Positions 24,012 to 34,692 of a stretch of DNA of 64,000 bases are shown one piece after another. The position numbers and the translations under genes are program-made. Origin of the DNA: Acidimangrovimonas pyrenivorans (GTDB taxonomy: Bacteria > Pseudomonadota > Alphaproteobacteria > Rhodobacterales > Rhodobacteraceae); contig NZ_JBHRSK010000004.1 of NCBI RefSeq assembly GCF_042643245.1, positions 186,001-250,000 of the forward strand. Reading direction: 5' to 3'. The number at the start of each line of letters is the position of its first letter. Position 1 is the stretch's first letter. The notes under the pieces were generated by a model, which saw nothing but the letters and a program-made list of their open reading frames with translations, was not told the DNA's origin and did not search any database.

Positions 24012-25499
24012 TTACTCGCTTTTCACCTTGGCGAAGCTGCGGGTCAGGAATTCGGGCACGTGATCGCCCATGCCGACCACGACCTCCTCGTCGCGGCCGC
24101 CGCGGCGGCCACGGCCGCCCTTGCGCTCTTCGCGACGGTCTTCGCGGGGCGCGCGGCGCGGCTCTCGCGCCGGGCGCTCTTCCTGCGGCTCCGGCGCCGC
24201 GGCCTGAACCTGCTGCTCCTCACCGCTTTCCGGCGCCTCGCCGTCCTTGCGCCGGCTCCGGCCGCCGCGGCTGCGCTTGCCCTTCTCGCGCTCGCCGTCC
24301 TTGCGCCCGTCGTTGCGGTCGTCGCGCTTGCGGCGCTCGGGCGAGGCCTCGAATTCCGGCACCTCGCCGCGCGGGATCTCGGCCTTGATCAGGCTCTCGA
24401 TCGCCGAGAGATACTTGTCGTCGGCCGGCGTCGCGATGGTGATCGCGCGGCCCTCGCGCCCGGCCCGGCCGGTGCGGCCGATGCGGTGGACGTAATCCTC
24501 GGCATGGCTGGGCACGTCGAAGTTGAAGACGTGGCTGACCGCCGGGATGTCGAGCCCGCGGGCGGCGACGTCGGAGGCGATCAGGAACTGGATCGTGCCG
24601 TCGCGGAACCCGTCCAGGGTCCGGGTGCGCACCGACTGGTCGAGGTCGCCATGGATCGGCGCGGCGTTGAAACCGTGCTGTTTCAGCGACTTGGCGACGA
24701 CATCGACATCCATCTTGCGATTGCAGAAGACGATGGCGTTGGTGCAGGCCGCGCCCTCGGCCCTGATCAGTTCGCGCAGCACGGCCCGTTTTTCGGCGAA
24801 GGAACGGTCGCGGCGGCTGGGGGTGAAGGCGATCAGCCGCTGCTCGATGGTTTCCGAGGTGGTCGACTGGCGCGCGACCTCGACCCGGACCGGGTTGTGC
24901 AGGAAGGCGTTGGTGATGCGCTCGATCTCGGGCGCCATGGTGGCCGAGAAGAACAGCGTCTGGCGGGTGAACGGGGTGAGCTGGAAGATCCGCTCGATAT
25001 CCGGGATGAAGCCCATGTCGAGCATCCGGTCGGCCTCGTCCACGACCATGATCTGGACGCCGGTGAGCAGCAGCTTGCCGCGCTCGAAATGGTCGAGCAG
25101 GCGGCCCGGCGTCGCGATCAGGACGTCGACGCCGCGGTCGATCAGCTTGTCCTGTTCGGCGAAGCTCACGCCGCCGATCAGCAGCGCCTTGGTCAGCTTG
25201 GTGTGCTTGGCATAGATGTCGAAATTCTCGGCCACCTGGGCGGCCAGTTCGCGCGTCGGGGCGAGGACCAGCGAGCGCGGCATCCGGGCCCGGGCCCGGC
25301 CCTTGCCCAGCATGGTGATCATCGGCAGCGTGAAGCTGGCGGTCTTGCCGGTGCCGGTCTGGGCGATGCCCAGCACGTCGCGGCCTTCGAGCGCCGGCGG
25401 AATGGCCTGGGCCTGGATCGGAGTCGGGGTTTCGTAGCCGGCATCGGCCACGGCCTTCAGCACCTTGGGGTCAAGGGCAAGATCGGTAAACTTCGTCAT
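24012..25499 (-). CDS. DEAD-box RNA helicase, RhlE-like
   Basis: 495 residues. All helicase motifs appear in order: Q-motif (GYETPTPIQ), I (AQTGTGKT, residues 46-53), Ia (PTRELA), Ib (TPGR), II (DEAD, 154-157), III (SAT), IV, V (ASDVAARGLDI), VI (HRIGRTGRAG). From about residue 385 on there is a highly charged, Arg/Lys/Glu/Gly-rich low-complexity tail with RGG-like elements, likely an RNA-binding or condensate-forming region. It unwinds short RNA duplexes with ATP, in ribosome assembly or RNA decay; the nearby RNase J is on the opposite strand. Single-gene unit with its own terminator. Confidence 0.93.
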   Translation of the reverse strand: MTKFTDLALDPKVLKAVADAGYETPTPIQAQAIPPALEGRDVLGIAQTGTGKTASFTLPMITMLGKGRARARMPRSLVLAPTRELAAQVAENFDIYAKHTKLTKALLIGGVSFAEQDKLIDRGVDVLIATPGRLLDHFERGKLLLTGVQIMVVDEADRMLDMGFIPDIERIFQLTPFTRQTLFFSATMAPEIERITNAFLHNPVRVEVARQSTTSETIEQRLIAFTPSRRDRSFAEKRAVLRELIRAEGAACTNAIVFCNRKMDVDVVAKSLKQHGFNAAPIHGDLDQSVRTRTLDGFRDGTIQFLIASDVAARGLDIPAVSHVFNFDVPSHAEDYVHRIGRTGRAGREGRAITIATPADDKYLSAIESLIKAEIPRGEVPEFEASPERRKRDDRNDGRKDGEREKGKRSRGGRSRRKDGEAPESGEEQQVQAAAPEPQEERPAREPRRAPREDRREERKGGRGRRGGRDEEVVVGMGDHVPEFLTRSFAKVKSE

Positions 25500-25759
25500 T
25501 CGCGTCCTGTCGGCGCGGCGTCGGACCGCGCGGGGTTCAAGGGACGCATACTCCCGGGCGTCCCGGCGTCATTCAGCCTCCAGATGAGGCAGGGTCGGGG
25601 TAACGGAAATTTGCCACCGCGTCAATGTGCCGGGGAATTGGTCCGCAAATTGGGCCGGTTGCGGCCGAAACCTCACCGGCTGCGGCAAGGATGACGGATC
25701 ACCGGCGCGGGCTATGTTGAAGCGGGGCGCCGCAGGGCGCGCTGCAAGGGGAGGCTACC

Positions 25760-26185
25760 ATGATCGAGAAATCCGGATCGGCGGTGTGGAGCGGCGGGCT
25801 GAAGGCCGGCAGCGGCACCGTCTCGACCGAGAGCGGGGCGCTGGACGGGATCGCCTACAGCCACGCCAGCCGTTTCGAGGGCAAGGCGGGCTGCAATCCC
25901 GAGGAGCTGATCGGCGCCGCCCATGCCGCCTGCTATGCGATGTTCCTGTCGGCGCTGATGGAAGGCGCCGGGATCAAGCCCGGCACGATCGCCACCACCT
26001 CGACCGTCACGCTCGACGCGACGACCGAGGGCGGGCCGACCGTGGTCGCCGCACATCTGGTCGCCACGGTGACCGGCGACGCGCCGGAGGAGAAGCTGCT
26101 CGAGCTGGCCGAGCAGGCCAAGGCGGGCTGCCCGATCTCGAAGCTGCTCAGGGCCGAGGTGACGCTCGAGGTTAGCGTCGGCTGA
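25760..26185 (+). CDS. OsmC/Ohr-family peroxiredoxin-like protein
   Basis: 141 residues, full length for OsmC. The two redox cysteines are Cys58 (AHAACYAMF) and Cys124 (AGCPISK), with a conserved Arg/Glu environment near the N-terminus (SRFEG, NPEEL). Family members reduce organic hydroperoxides using dihydrolipoyl or similar thiols in the cytosol. Within the family it looks closer to OsmC than to Ohr. ATG 25760 follows AAGGGGAGG. It stands alone, divergent from the helicase gene, with a repeat array directly downstream. Confidence 0.92.
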   Translation: MIEKSGSAVWSGGLKAGSGTVSTESGALDGIAYSHASRFEGKAGCNPEELIGAAHAACYAMFLSALMEGAGIKPGTIATTSTVTLDATTEGGPTVVAAHLVATVTGDAPEEKLLELAEQAKAGCPISKLLRAEVTLEVSVG

Positions 26186-26215
26186 GGCGGGGCGGGCGGG
26201 TCGCTCGGGGCCGCG

Positions 26216-26400
26216 CGAGGGGCTGTCTGCCCCGCCGCCATTGCGCTTGGGCTATGGCGCAAGGAAAGGGCGAGGGGCTTTCTGCCCCGCCGCCATTGGC
26301 CTTGGACAATGGCGCAGGAAAGGGCGAGGGGCTGTCTGCCCCGCCGCCATTGGCCTTGGACAATGGCGCAAGGAAAGGGCGAGGGGCTGTCTGCCCCTCG
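26216..26400. repeat. 55-bp tandem repeat with paired hairpins
   Basis: Units begin at GCGAGGGGCT at 26216, 26271, 26325 and 26380 (periods 55, 54, 55), giving three units and a partial fourth. Each unit has two hairpins: GGGGC-TGTCT-GCCCC, and GCCATTG...CAATGGC around GGCCTTGGA (degenerate in the first unit). It lies between the convergent OsmC and RF3 genes. A single, reverse-oriented copy of the same module occurs at 31110-31164. Confidence 0.85.
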
Positions 26401-26504
26401 CGCTCCCCGAGAGTATTTTGGCAAAGAAGACGGGGACGCGCGCTTCTGTCTTCTTCCGAGCTGAAGATGTCCCGCGGGTCCGGGGGCCGCGCCCCCGGCC
26501 TTGG
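26401..26504. repeat. Dispersed hairpin repeat, family I, copy 1
   Basis: Consists of GAGAGTATTTTGGCAAAGAAGA, a spacer with GCGCTTCTG, TCTTCTTC, then GGTCCGGGGGC and a perfect 8-bp hairpin CCGGGGGC/GCCCCCGG at 26480-26498 followed by GGCCTTGG. It shares this order with copy 2 (38021-38114) and, in part, copy 3 (42991-43040). It ends 2 bases before the RF3 stop, so it sits exactly where a bidirectional terminator would. Confidence 0.75.
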
Positions 26505-26505
26505 C

Positions 26506-28110
<1,605 letters not shown>

Positions 28111-28290
28111 GGCCGCGCCTATAGCGTGGTGCGCGGCGCCGGGCAAGCAGCCGTGGCGCGCCTTTCCGCCGGCGGTGGCGGTGCGTTCACGCAATCGCGC
28201 GTTGATCGTTCCGTGGCGACCTCTAGGGTCAGGACGCGGCTCCGCGACTGGGGCGGGTCGCGTTCCGGGGTGCGAGTGGGGGAATGTGCG

Positions 28291-29010
28291 ATGGCGCTTG
28301 GCGCGGGCAAAGTGATCTCGGGCGCGGGCAACGTGATCTGGATGGTCTTGGCGGCGGCCGCTCTGGCCGGATGCGGCGGCGGTGGCACGCCGACGGCGCA
28401 ATCCAGTCCGGCAACCTATTACGACAGTTTCCTGCAGCCCGGATACGAGGCGCAGCGCGTATTCCTGGACGGCGACAGCGCGACCGGGCAGGCGGCGCTG
28501 CCGAACACCGCCTACAAGCGGATGCCGACCAGCGGCCACGCGACCTACAAGGGCTATGCCCTGCTCTATGCCAACCAGACCGGCGCGGTCGGCGCCGCGC
28601 CGCGCATCAGCCTCATCGGCGAGACCACGCTGACTGCCGATTTCGCCAATGCCAGGATGACCGGTGAGGCCAAGAACTTCGTCGGCGGCGAGATCACCGA
28701 CAATGCCACGAACAGCAGCTATGTCTTCACCCGCCCCCCGGTCTACTACGACGGCAAGTTGACGATGTCCGACGGTTGCATCGGGACGTCGGGTGGGTGC
28801 GCCGACGTCACCCGTCCGAACCAGTTCGCCGGCACCATGAAGGGCAAGCTGACCGGCACGGATGGCAACACCGTCGTGACCACGGCGCGGGTCCAGGGCG
28901 ATTTCCGCGGCACCCCGATCAAGGGCGTCTTCGGCCAGGCGATCAACGGTCCGATTACCGTCAACGGCACCCCGGTCAGCGGCGCGCTGACGATCACCGG
29001 AAAGCCGTGA
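28291..29010 (+). CDS. outer-membrane-type lipoprotein, possible TbpB-like barrel
   Basis: 239 residues. A signal peptide ends in the ideal lipobox LAGC with Cys28 followed by a glycine run. The mature part is Gly/Thr/Asn-rich with alternating beta-strand patterns (GHATYKGYALLY, ADFANARMTGEAKNF, FAGTMKGKLTG, VQGDFRGTPIKGVFGQAI), suggesting the small eight-stranded barrel found in transferrin-binding-protein-B-like lipoproteins. That assignment is inference from pattern only. ATG 28291 follows GTGGGGGA; the much longer open frame upstream runs through repeats and antisense to prfC and is not used. Only two cysteines remain in the mature barrel (DGCIGTSGGCAD). Confidence 0.72.
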   Translation: MALGAGKVISGAGNVIWMVLAAAALAGCGGGGTPTAQSSPATYYDSFLQPGYEAQRVFLDGDSATGQAALPNTAYKRMPTSGHATYKGYALLYANQTGAVGAAPRISLIGETTLTADFANARMTGEAKNFVGGEITDNATNSSYVFTRPPVYYDGKLTMSDGCIGTSGGCADVTRPNQFAGTMKGKLTGTDGNTVVTTARVQGDFRGTPIKGVFGQAINGPITVNGTPVSGALTITGKP

Positions 29011-29025
29011 GCGGCGGCCTTCGCG

Positions 29026-30084
29026 CTAGCCCGCCCGGCGCTTGAACAGCGCCGCGGGGCCAACCGTGTCGAGCATCCGCCGCCCGGCCTCGGTGCCGAA
29101 ATGCTGGTGCTGGGACAGGCCGGGGAAGCGTGCCTTGACCTCCTCGGCCAGCTCGTCGGGCAGGTGGGTCAGGGTGGCGTCGTTGATCATCAGGCTCTCG
29201 GCCGGGATGCCCTCGGCATAGACGATCTCGTGGCGGTCGAAGACCAGGCTGAAATAGTCGACGAAGCCGCCCTCGCGCAGGAAGACCCGCTCGCCGTCGA
29301 CCAGGTGCTTGGCCTGGACCAGCAGCTCGGCGGTCTCGGTCAGGCGCTGGCCGCGCTGGTAGAGGAACATGCGATGATGCTGGCCGACGATCAGGTCGCC
29401 GGCATTGCCGAGCGTCCCGGCGGTGATGACGACGGGGGCGAAGGCGCCGACGGCGCGCAGCGTCGCCTGGCCGAGCCAGCGCAGCGGCTGGGCCCCGTGA
29501 TCGCGGGTCAGGATGCGGTCACCGGGGGCCAGGCTCTCGATCGGCACCTGGCGGCCGCCGGCCAGCGCGATCATCGTGCCGCGGGCGAAGGAGATGCAGA
29601 CCAGGTCGGCCAGTCGCACCTCGCCCGGGTCGGCGGTCGCCCGGATCAGCGTGTAATCGGTGCGCGGCGCCATCGGCGACAGCGGCAGGGCATAGGTGTC
29701 CGAGGCCGTGGCGCGACTCCCGGCTTCGGCCGGGCAGGACCGGTGGCGCAGCACCAGCAGCTCCACGGTATCGCCGTCGGGCGCCATCAGCGTCATCCGC
29801 CCGCTCAGCGTCACCGGTTCGCCGGGGCGGCCGATCGAGGATCCCTCCAGCAGCCGCAGCCCGCGGCCCGGCGCCTCGGCTTCCGGGGCCAGCACCAGCC
29901 GCAAGGGCCGGGACTCGGGCGCAAGCTGGTAGACATCGCCCGGGCAGACCGCGTCGACCTCGCCGATCGGGTCGCCCAGATTGGCGCCCGACTGGACGTA
30001 GATGTCGTCGGCCCGGAACACCTGGCAGGCATAGCCGGGAACGGGGGCGGGTCTGTCGGTCGAGCGGGGCTCGGAACGCGTCAT
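29026..30084 (-). CDS. Hint-domain protein
   Basis: 352 residues. Residues about 163-310 form a Hedgehog/intein (Hint_2-type) domain: ISFARGTMIAL, then PIESLAPGDRILTRDHG and LRWLGQATL, then LIVGQHHRMFLY. Hint domains can self-cleave peptide bonds. The residue expected to be the N-terminal nucleophilic Cys is Ser165 here, with a Cys two residues earlier. The N-terminal 160 residues look like a beta-rich partner region. There is no secretion signal. Such proteins are common in Rhodobacteraceae, often with type I secretion partners, none of which is in view. The open frame continues far upstream but only this part is coding. Confidence 0.8.
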   Translation of the reverse strand: MTRSEPRSTDRPAPVPGYACQVFRADDIYVQSGANLGDPIGEVDAVCPGDVYQLAPESRPLRLVLAPEAEAPGRGLRLLEGSSIGRPGEPVTLSGRMTLMAPDGDTVELLVLRHRSCPAEAGSRATASDTYALPLSPMAPRTDYTLIRATADPGEVRLADLVCISFARGTMIALAGGRQVPIESLAPGDRILTRDHGAQPLRWLGQATLRAVGAFAPVVITAGTLGNAGDLIVGQHHRMFLYQRGQRLTETAELLVQAKHLVDGERVFLREGGFVDYFSLVFDRHEIVYAEGIPAESLMINDATLTHLPDELAEEVKARFPGLSQHQHFGTEAGRRMLDTVGPAALFKRRAG

Positions 30085-30285
30085 CGGGGTCGTCCGTCGG
30101 TTGTCGGTCTTCGCGGCCGGGATAGCTTTCGAATGCGGCGGGATAAAGTCAACGTCGGGGCGGTTTTGCACCGCACCGGGCGACTGTGGCGCCGGAAGCG
30201 CCGGCAGGGCCTTCCCGTGCCCCGGCGGCGATGCTAGGCCATGGGGCGCCGGCCGCGGCGGCCGGGCAGAACGAGGGAGGATGCG

Positions 30286-31065
30286 ATGGATCTGGGAATT
30301 CGCGGCAAGAGGGCGCTGGTCTGCGCCTCGTCGAGGGGACTGGGCCGGGGCTGCGCCGAGGCGCTGGCCGCGGCCGGGGTCGAGCTCGTGCTCAACGCCC
30401 GTGGCGCCGAGGCGCTCGAGGCCACCGCCGCCGGGCTCGGCGCCGATCACGGCGTCTCGGTCACCGCCGTCGCCGCCGACATCACCACCGAGGACGGCCG
30501 CGCCAGGGTGCTCGAAGCGGCGGGCGATATCGACATCCTCGTCACCAATGCCGGCGGCCCGCCGCCGGGCCTGTGGTCGGACTGGGACCGCGACGATTTC
30601 ATCGCCGCGCTCGACGCCAACATGCTGACGCCGATCGCGCTGATGCAGGCGGCGCTGCCGGGGATGATGGAACGGGGCTGGGGCAGGGTGGTCAACATCA
30701 CCAGCCAGTCGGTGAAATCGCCGATCCCGGTGCTCGGCCTGTCGAACTCGGCCCGCGCCGGGCTGACCGGCTTCGTCGCCGGCACCGCGCGCCAGGTCGC
30801 GCCCTCGGGCGTCACCATCAACAACCTGCTGCCCGGCATCCACGCCACCGACCGCGCCGATGCGCTCGACGGCGGGGTGGCCAAGGCGGAAGGCATCAGC
30901 CTCGACGAGGCCCGCGCCCGCCGCGCCGCCACCATTCCCGCCCGGCGCTACGGCACGGCGCAGGAGTTCGGCGCCGCCTGCGCCTTCCTGTGCTCGCAGC
31001 ACGCCGGCTTCATCGTCGGCCAGAACATCCTCCTCGACGGCGGCGCCCTCAACTACACGCTCTGA
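30286..31065 (+). CDS. SDR-family oxidoreductase with altered active site
   Basis: 259 residues, a Rossmann-fold short-chain dehydrogenase with ASSRGLG (14-20) at the nucleotide loop, NAG (88-90) and a C-terminal GQNILLDGG. Aligning catalytic Ser140 with the usual spacing puts Ser153 where Tyr is expected and Arg157 where Lys is expected, so the classical YxxxK pair is missing. I recall close relatives in other Rhodobacteraceae with the same change, so it is likely a subfamily trait. Substrate unknown. ATG 30286 follows GAGGGAGG at 30273-30280; earlier ATGs at 30241 and 30281 are not supported. Confidence 0.87.
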   Translation: MDLGIRGKRALVCASSRGLGRGCAEALAAAGVELVLNARGAEALEATAAGLGADHGVSVTAVAADITTEDGRARVLEAAGDIDILVTNAGGPPPGLWSDWDRDDFIAALDANMLTPIALMQAALPGMMERGWGRVVNITSQSVKSPIPVLGLSNSARAGLTGFVAGTARQVAPSGVTINNLLPGIHATDRADALDGGVAKAEGISLDEARARRAATIPARRYGTAQEFGAACAFLCSQHAGFIVGQNILLDGGALNYTL

Positions 31066-31080
31066 ACCCGACCGCTCTTC

Positions 31081-31164
31081 CTTTCTGCTCGCAAATATCC
31101 TCGGGGGGGGGCGGGGGGCAGACAGCCCCCCGCCTTCCTTGCGCGCGCCATTGTCCAAGGCCGC
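31081..31164. repeat. Reverse-oriented copy of the 55-bp array module plus family I arm
   Basis: On the minus strand this reads GGCCTTGGACAATGGC, CAAGGAAGG, a perfect 9-bp hairpin with the same TGTCT loop (31110-31132), then CCGAGGATATTTGCGAGCAGAAA. These are the same pieces, in the same order, as at 26341-26430. It lies 15 bases after the SDR stop. Confidence 0.75.
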
Positions 31165-31272
31165 TGGTGCCGGGCCGGGCAGCCCGCCGGCCGCGCGGCG
31201 CTTGCCGCCCGGGTCGCGCCCTGCTATGCGGAATAATCCCGAGGGAATTGATCGGATTAAAGGCAGGCCGGC

Positions 31273-32367
<1,095 letters not shown>

Positions 32368-32731
32368 GGGGCGAGCTGAGGCGCCGGCAGCGAGGCAACG
32401 GGCGCACGGCCGGCCCGCGCCGGAACACATTCGCGTGAGACGGCCGCATCGCCGGGCCGGCTGCGACCTTTCGGCGCTGCGGCGCGGCGCGGTCGGCTTC
32501 CGGTGGCGGGCGGGCCGCGTTCCAACGGCAGATCGCGAGAAGTCGGCGAAAATCCGGTGCTTCGCCCTTGGGCAGCGGCCGCGCCGCAGCGCCGAAACGG
32601 GCATCACGGGCACAAAGAAATGCGTCCGGCGGACGGATTCGGGCTTTGATCTTGGCGCGCAAGTCAATAAATGGAAGCAACGTGAACCATAAGGGGGCGG
32701 GTCCGCACCGGGCCCGCGAAGGGAGAAATCC
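32368..32731. other. Intergenic region upstream of tatA
   Basis: 364 bases without a credible gene. The sequence becomes AT-richer near 32640-32700 (including TTGATC at 32646 and CAATAAATGG at 32665), where the tat promoter probably lies, but spacing does not fit a clear sigma-70 consensus. I see no known RNA element. Confidence 0.5.
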
Positions 32732-32950
32732 ATGCTCAACAACATCGGCATTCCCGGCCTGCTGCTGATCGCCGTGGTCGTTCTGGTCCTGTTCGGACGC
32801 GGCAAGGTCAGCTCGCTCATGGGCGAAGTCGGCAAGGGCATCACCGCCTTCAAGAAAGGCATGAAGGACGGCACCGAGGAGCTCGAGAAGGCCGACGCCG
32901 AGAGCGCCCGCGACGTGACGCCGGAAGAAGAAAAGAAAGACAAGGTCTGA
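32732..32950 (+). CDS. tatA: Sec-independent protein translocase subunit A
   Basis: 72 residues, normal for TatA. It has a short N-terminal membrane helix (IPGLLLIAVVVLVLFG), an FGRGKVSSLMGEVGKGI hinge and amphipathic helix, and a charged tail. TatA oligomers form the translocation element for folded twin-arginine substrates in the inner membrane. The glycine hinge is FGRGK in place of the commoner FGPKKLPE of E. coli-type proteins, as often seen in this family. ATG 32732 follows GGGAGAAA. It is first in a tatABC operon. Confidence 0.93.
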   Translation: MLNNIGIPGLLLIAVVVLVLFGRGKVSSLMGEVGKGITAFKKGMKDGTEELEKADAESARDVTPEEEKKDKV

Positions 32951-33013
32951 TTGTCCGGAGCCGTGGCGCGGCCCGCGAGGGCGCGCCGGCCGGCGGGCGC
33001 GGAGTGAGATCGC

Positions 33014-33748
33014 ATGTTTGATATCGGCGGGTCCGAGCTTCTCGTAATCGGTGTGGTGGCGTTGATCGTGGTCGGTCCCAAGGACCTGCCGCGGATGTTC
33101 CATGCGCTCGGCCAGGTGACCGCCAAGGCGCGGAGCATGGCGCGCGACTTCCAGCGCGCGATGGAGAGCGCCGCCGACGAGGCCGGCGCCGGCGACGTCG
33201 CCCGCGACCTCAAGGCGCTGACCTCGGCCAAGTCGTTCGGTCTCGACGCGATGAAGTCGGCGAGCGAGCGGCTGGAAAGCTGGGACGAGGTCAAGCGGTC
33301 GAACAAGGACGGGCTCAAGCCCGATCCCGAGGCGCCGCGCGGCCCGGCCACCGAGGCGCTGGCCAAGGAACGGGCCGAGAAGGCCGAGGCCGAGATGGCC
33401 AAGCTGGACGAGCGCCGCAAACCCGGCGAACAGCTGGACGGCGATCCCGAACCGGCCAAGCCGGCGCGCAAGCCCGCGGCCAGGAAATCGACCGCCAAGG
33501 CGGGCACCAGGTCGACCACCGCGAAAGCTTCGTCGGCGAAGTCGACGGCCTCGAAGTCGGCGGCCTCGAAAGCGACGGCGACGAAGAGCGCCGCGGCCAA
33601 GACCGCGACCCGCAAGACGACCGGCGCCGCGGCCAAGCCGGCGGCGAGCAAGGCAACCGCCGGCAAGGCGACCGCCAGCAAAACGGGCGCCAAGACGACC
33701 AAGACCGCCTCCACCCGGGCCAAATCCACCAAGCAGAGTGACGCATGA
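33014..33748 (+). CDS. tatB: Sec-independent protein translocase subunit B with long basic tail
   Basis: 244 residues. The N-terminus MFDIGGSELLVIGVVALIVVG is the TatB membrane helix, followed by PKDLPRMFHALG and the amphipathic/coiled helices to about residue 150. Residues about 153-244 are a low-complexity tail of Lys/Ala/Ser/Thr, histone-H1-like in composition and strongly basic. TatB with TatC recognises twin-arginine signal peptides. The tail is complementary in charge to the acidic end of TatC (see findings). The stop overlaps tatC by 4 bases (ATGA). Confidence 0.93.
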   Translation: MFDIGGSELLVIGVVALIVVGPKDLPRMFHALGQVTAKARSMARDFQRAMESAADEAGAGDVARDLKALTSAKSFGLDAMKSASERLESWDEVKRSNKDGLKPDPEAPRGPATEALAKERAEKAEAEMAKLDERRKPGEQLDGDPEPAKPARKPAARKSTAKAGTRSTTAKASSAKSTASKSAASKATATKSAAAKTATRKTTGAAAKPAASKATAGKATASKTGAKTTKTASTRAKSTKQSDA

Positions 33749-34692
33749 GCACCGAAGAGATCGACGAAAGCAGCGCGCCCCTGATCGAACATCTGGCCGA
33801 GCTGCGCACCCGGCTGATCTACTCGGTGCTGGCCTTCGTCGTGGGCATCGTGATCTGTTACACGGTCGCCAACCCGATCTTCAACTTCCTCACCCGGCCG
33901 GTCTGCGGCGCGCTCGCCGATCGCGGCCAGGATTGCAGCCTGACGATGATCAAGCTGCAGGAGGGCTTCTTCGTCGCCATCCGCATCTCGGCCTTCGGCG
34001 GCTTCGTGCTGGCCTTCCCGGTCATCGCCTACCAGCTGTGGCGCTTCATCGCCCCGGGGCTCTACAAGTCCGAGCGCGGCGCCTTCCTGCCGTTCCTGAT
34101 CGCCTCGCCGGTGATGTTCTTCTTCGGCGCGGCCTTCGCCTATTACGTCATCCTGCCGATGGCCTTCCGCTTCTTCCTCGGCTTCCAGCAGGGCTCGCCG
34201 GTGCCGATCGACGATGGCACGGTGGCGGCCGGTAAGGCGGCGGCGAGCCATGCCGGCAAGATGCTCGAGACCGCGGGCATCACCTTCCACGGCTCGATCG
34301 AGGAATACCTGGCGCTGACGACCAAGTTCATCATCGCCTTCGGCCTCTGCTTCCAGCTGCCGGTGCTGCTGACGCTGATGGGCAAGGCCGGGCTGGTGAC
34401 CGCCAAGGGCCTGGCCGGCGTGCGCAAATGGGCCGTCGTCGGCATCCTGGTGCTGGCTGCCGTCGTCACCCCGCCCGACGTCGTCTCGCAGTCGATCCTG
34501 TTCGTCGTCGTCTACGGGCTCTACGAGGTCTCGATCTTCCTGGTCGGCCGGGTCGAGAAGCGGCGCGAGGCTGAGCTGCGCGCTCAGGGCCTGTGGTTCG
34601 ACGAGAGCGAGTTCGACGAGGACGAGGACGAAGAGGGCGAAGAGGCCGCTGAGGGCGGCGACACGGACGACGACGCGGACCGCAAGGAATGA
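33745..34692 (+). CDS. tatC: Sec-independent protein translocase subunit C with acidic tail
   Basis: 315 residues against about 250-270 usually. Six membrane helices are visible, with the conserved N-terminal motif APLIEHLAELRTRLIYS that binds the twin-arginine signal, the FFVAIRISAFGG loop, and LWRFIAPGLYKSERG. Periplasmic loop 2 is enlarged, and the last 30 or so residues are a dense run of Asp and Glu. It overlaps tatB and the DUF815 gene by 4 bases each, so the four genes form one coupled unit. Confidence 0.94.
   Translation: MSTEEIDESSAPLIEHLAELRTRLIYSVLAFVVGIVICYTVANPIFNFLTRPVCGALADRGQDCSLTMIKLQEGFFVAIRISAFGGFVLAFPVIAYQLWRFIAPGLYKSERGAFLPFLIASPVMFFFGAAFAYYVILPMAFRFFLGFQQGSPVPIDDGTVAAGKAAASHAGKMLETAGITFHGSIEEYLALTTKFIIAFGLCFQLPVLLTLMGKAGLVTAKGLAGVRKWAVVGILVLAAVVTPPDVVSQSILFVVVYGLYEVSIFLVGRVEKRREAELRAQGLWFDESEFDEDEDEEGEEAAEGGDTDDDADRKE

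Noticed and set aside
26216..26400. CRISPR array
   Set aside because: Units follow each other without unique spacers, the period is constant at 54-55, and no cas genes are present.
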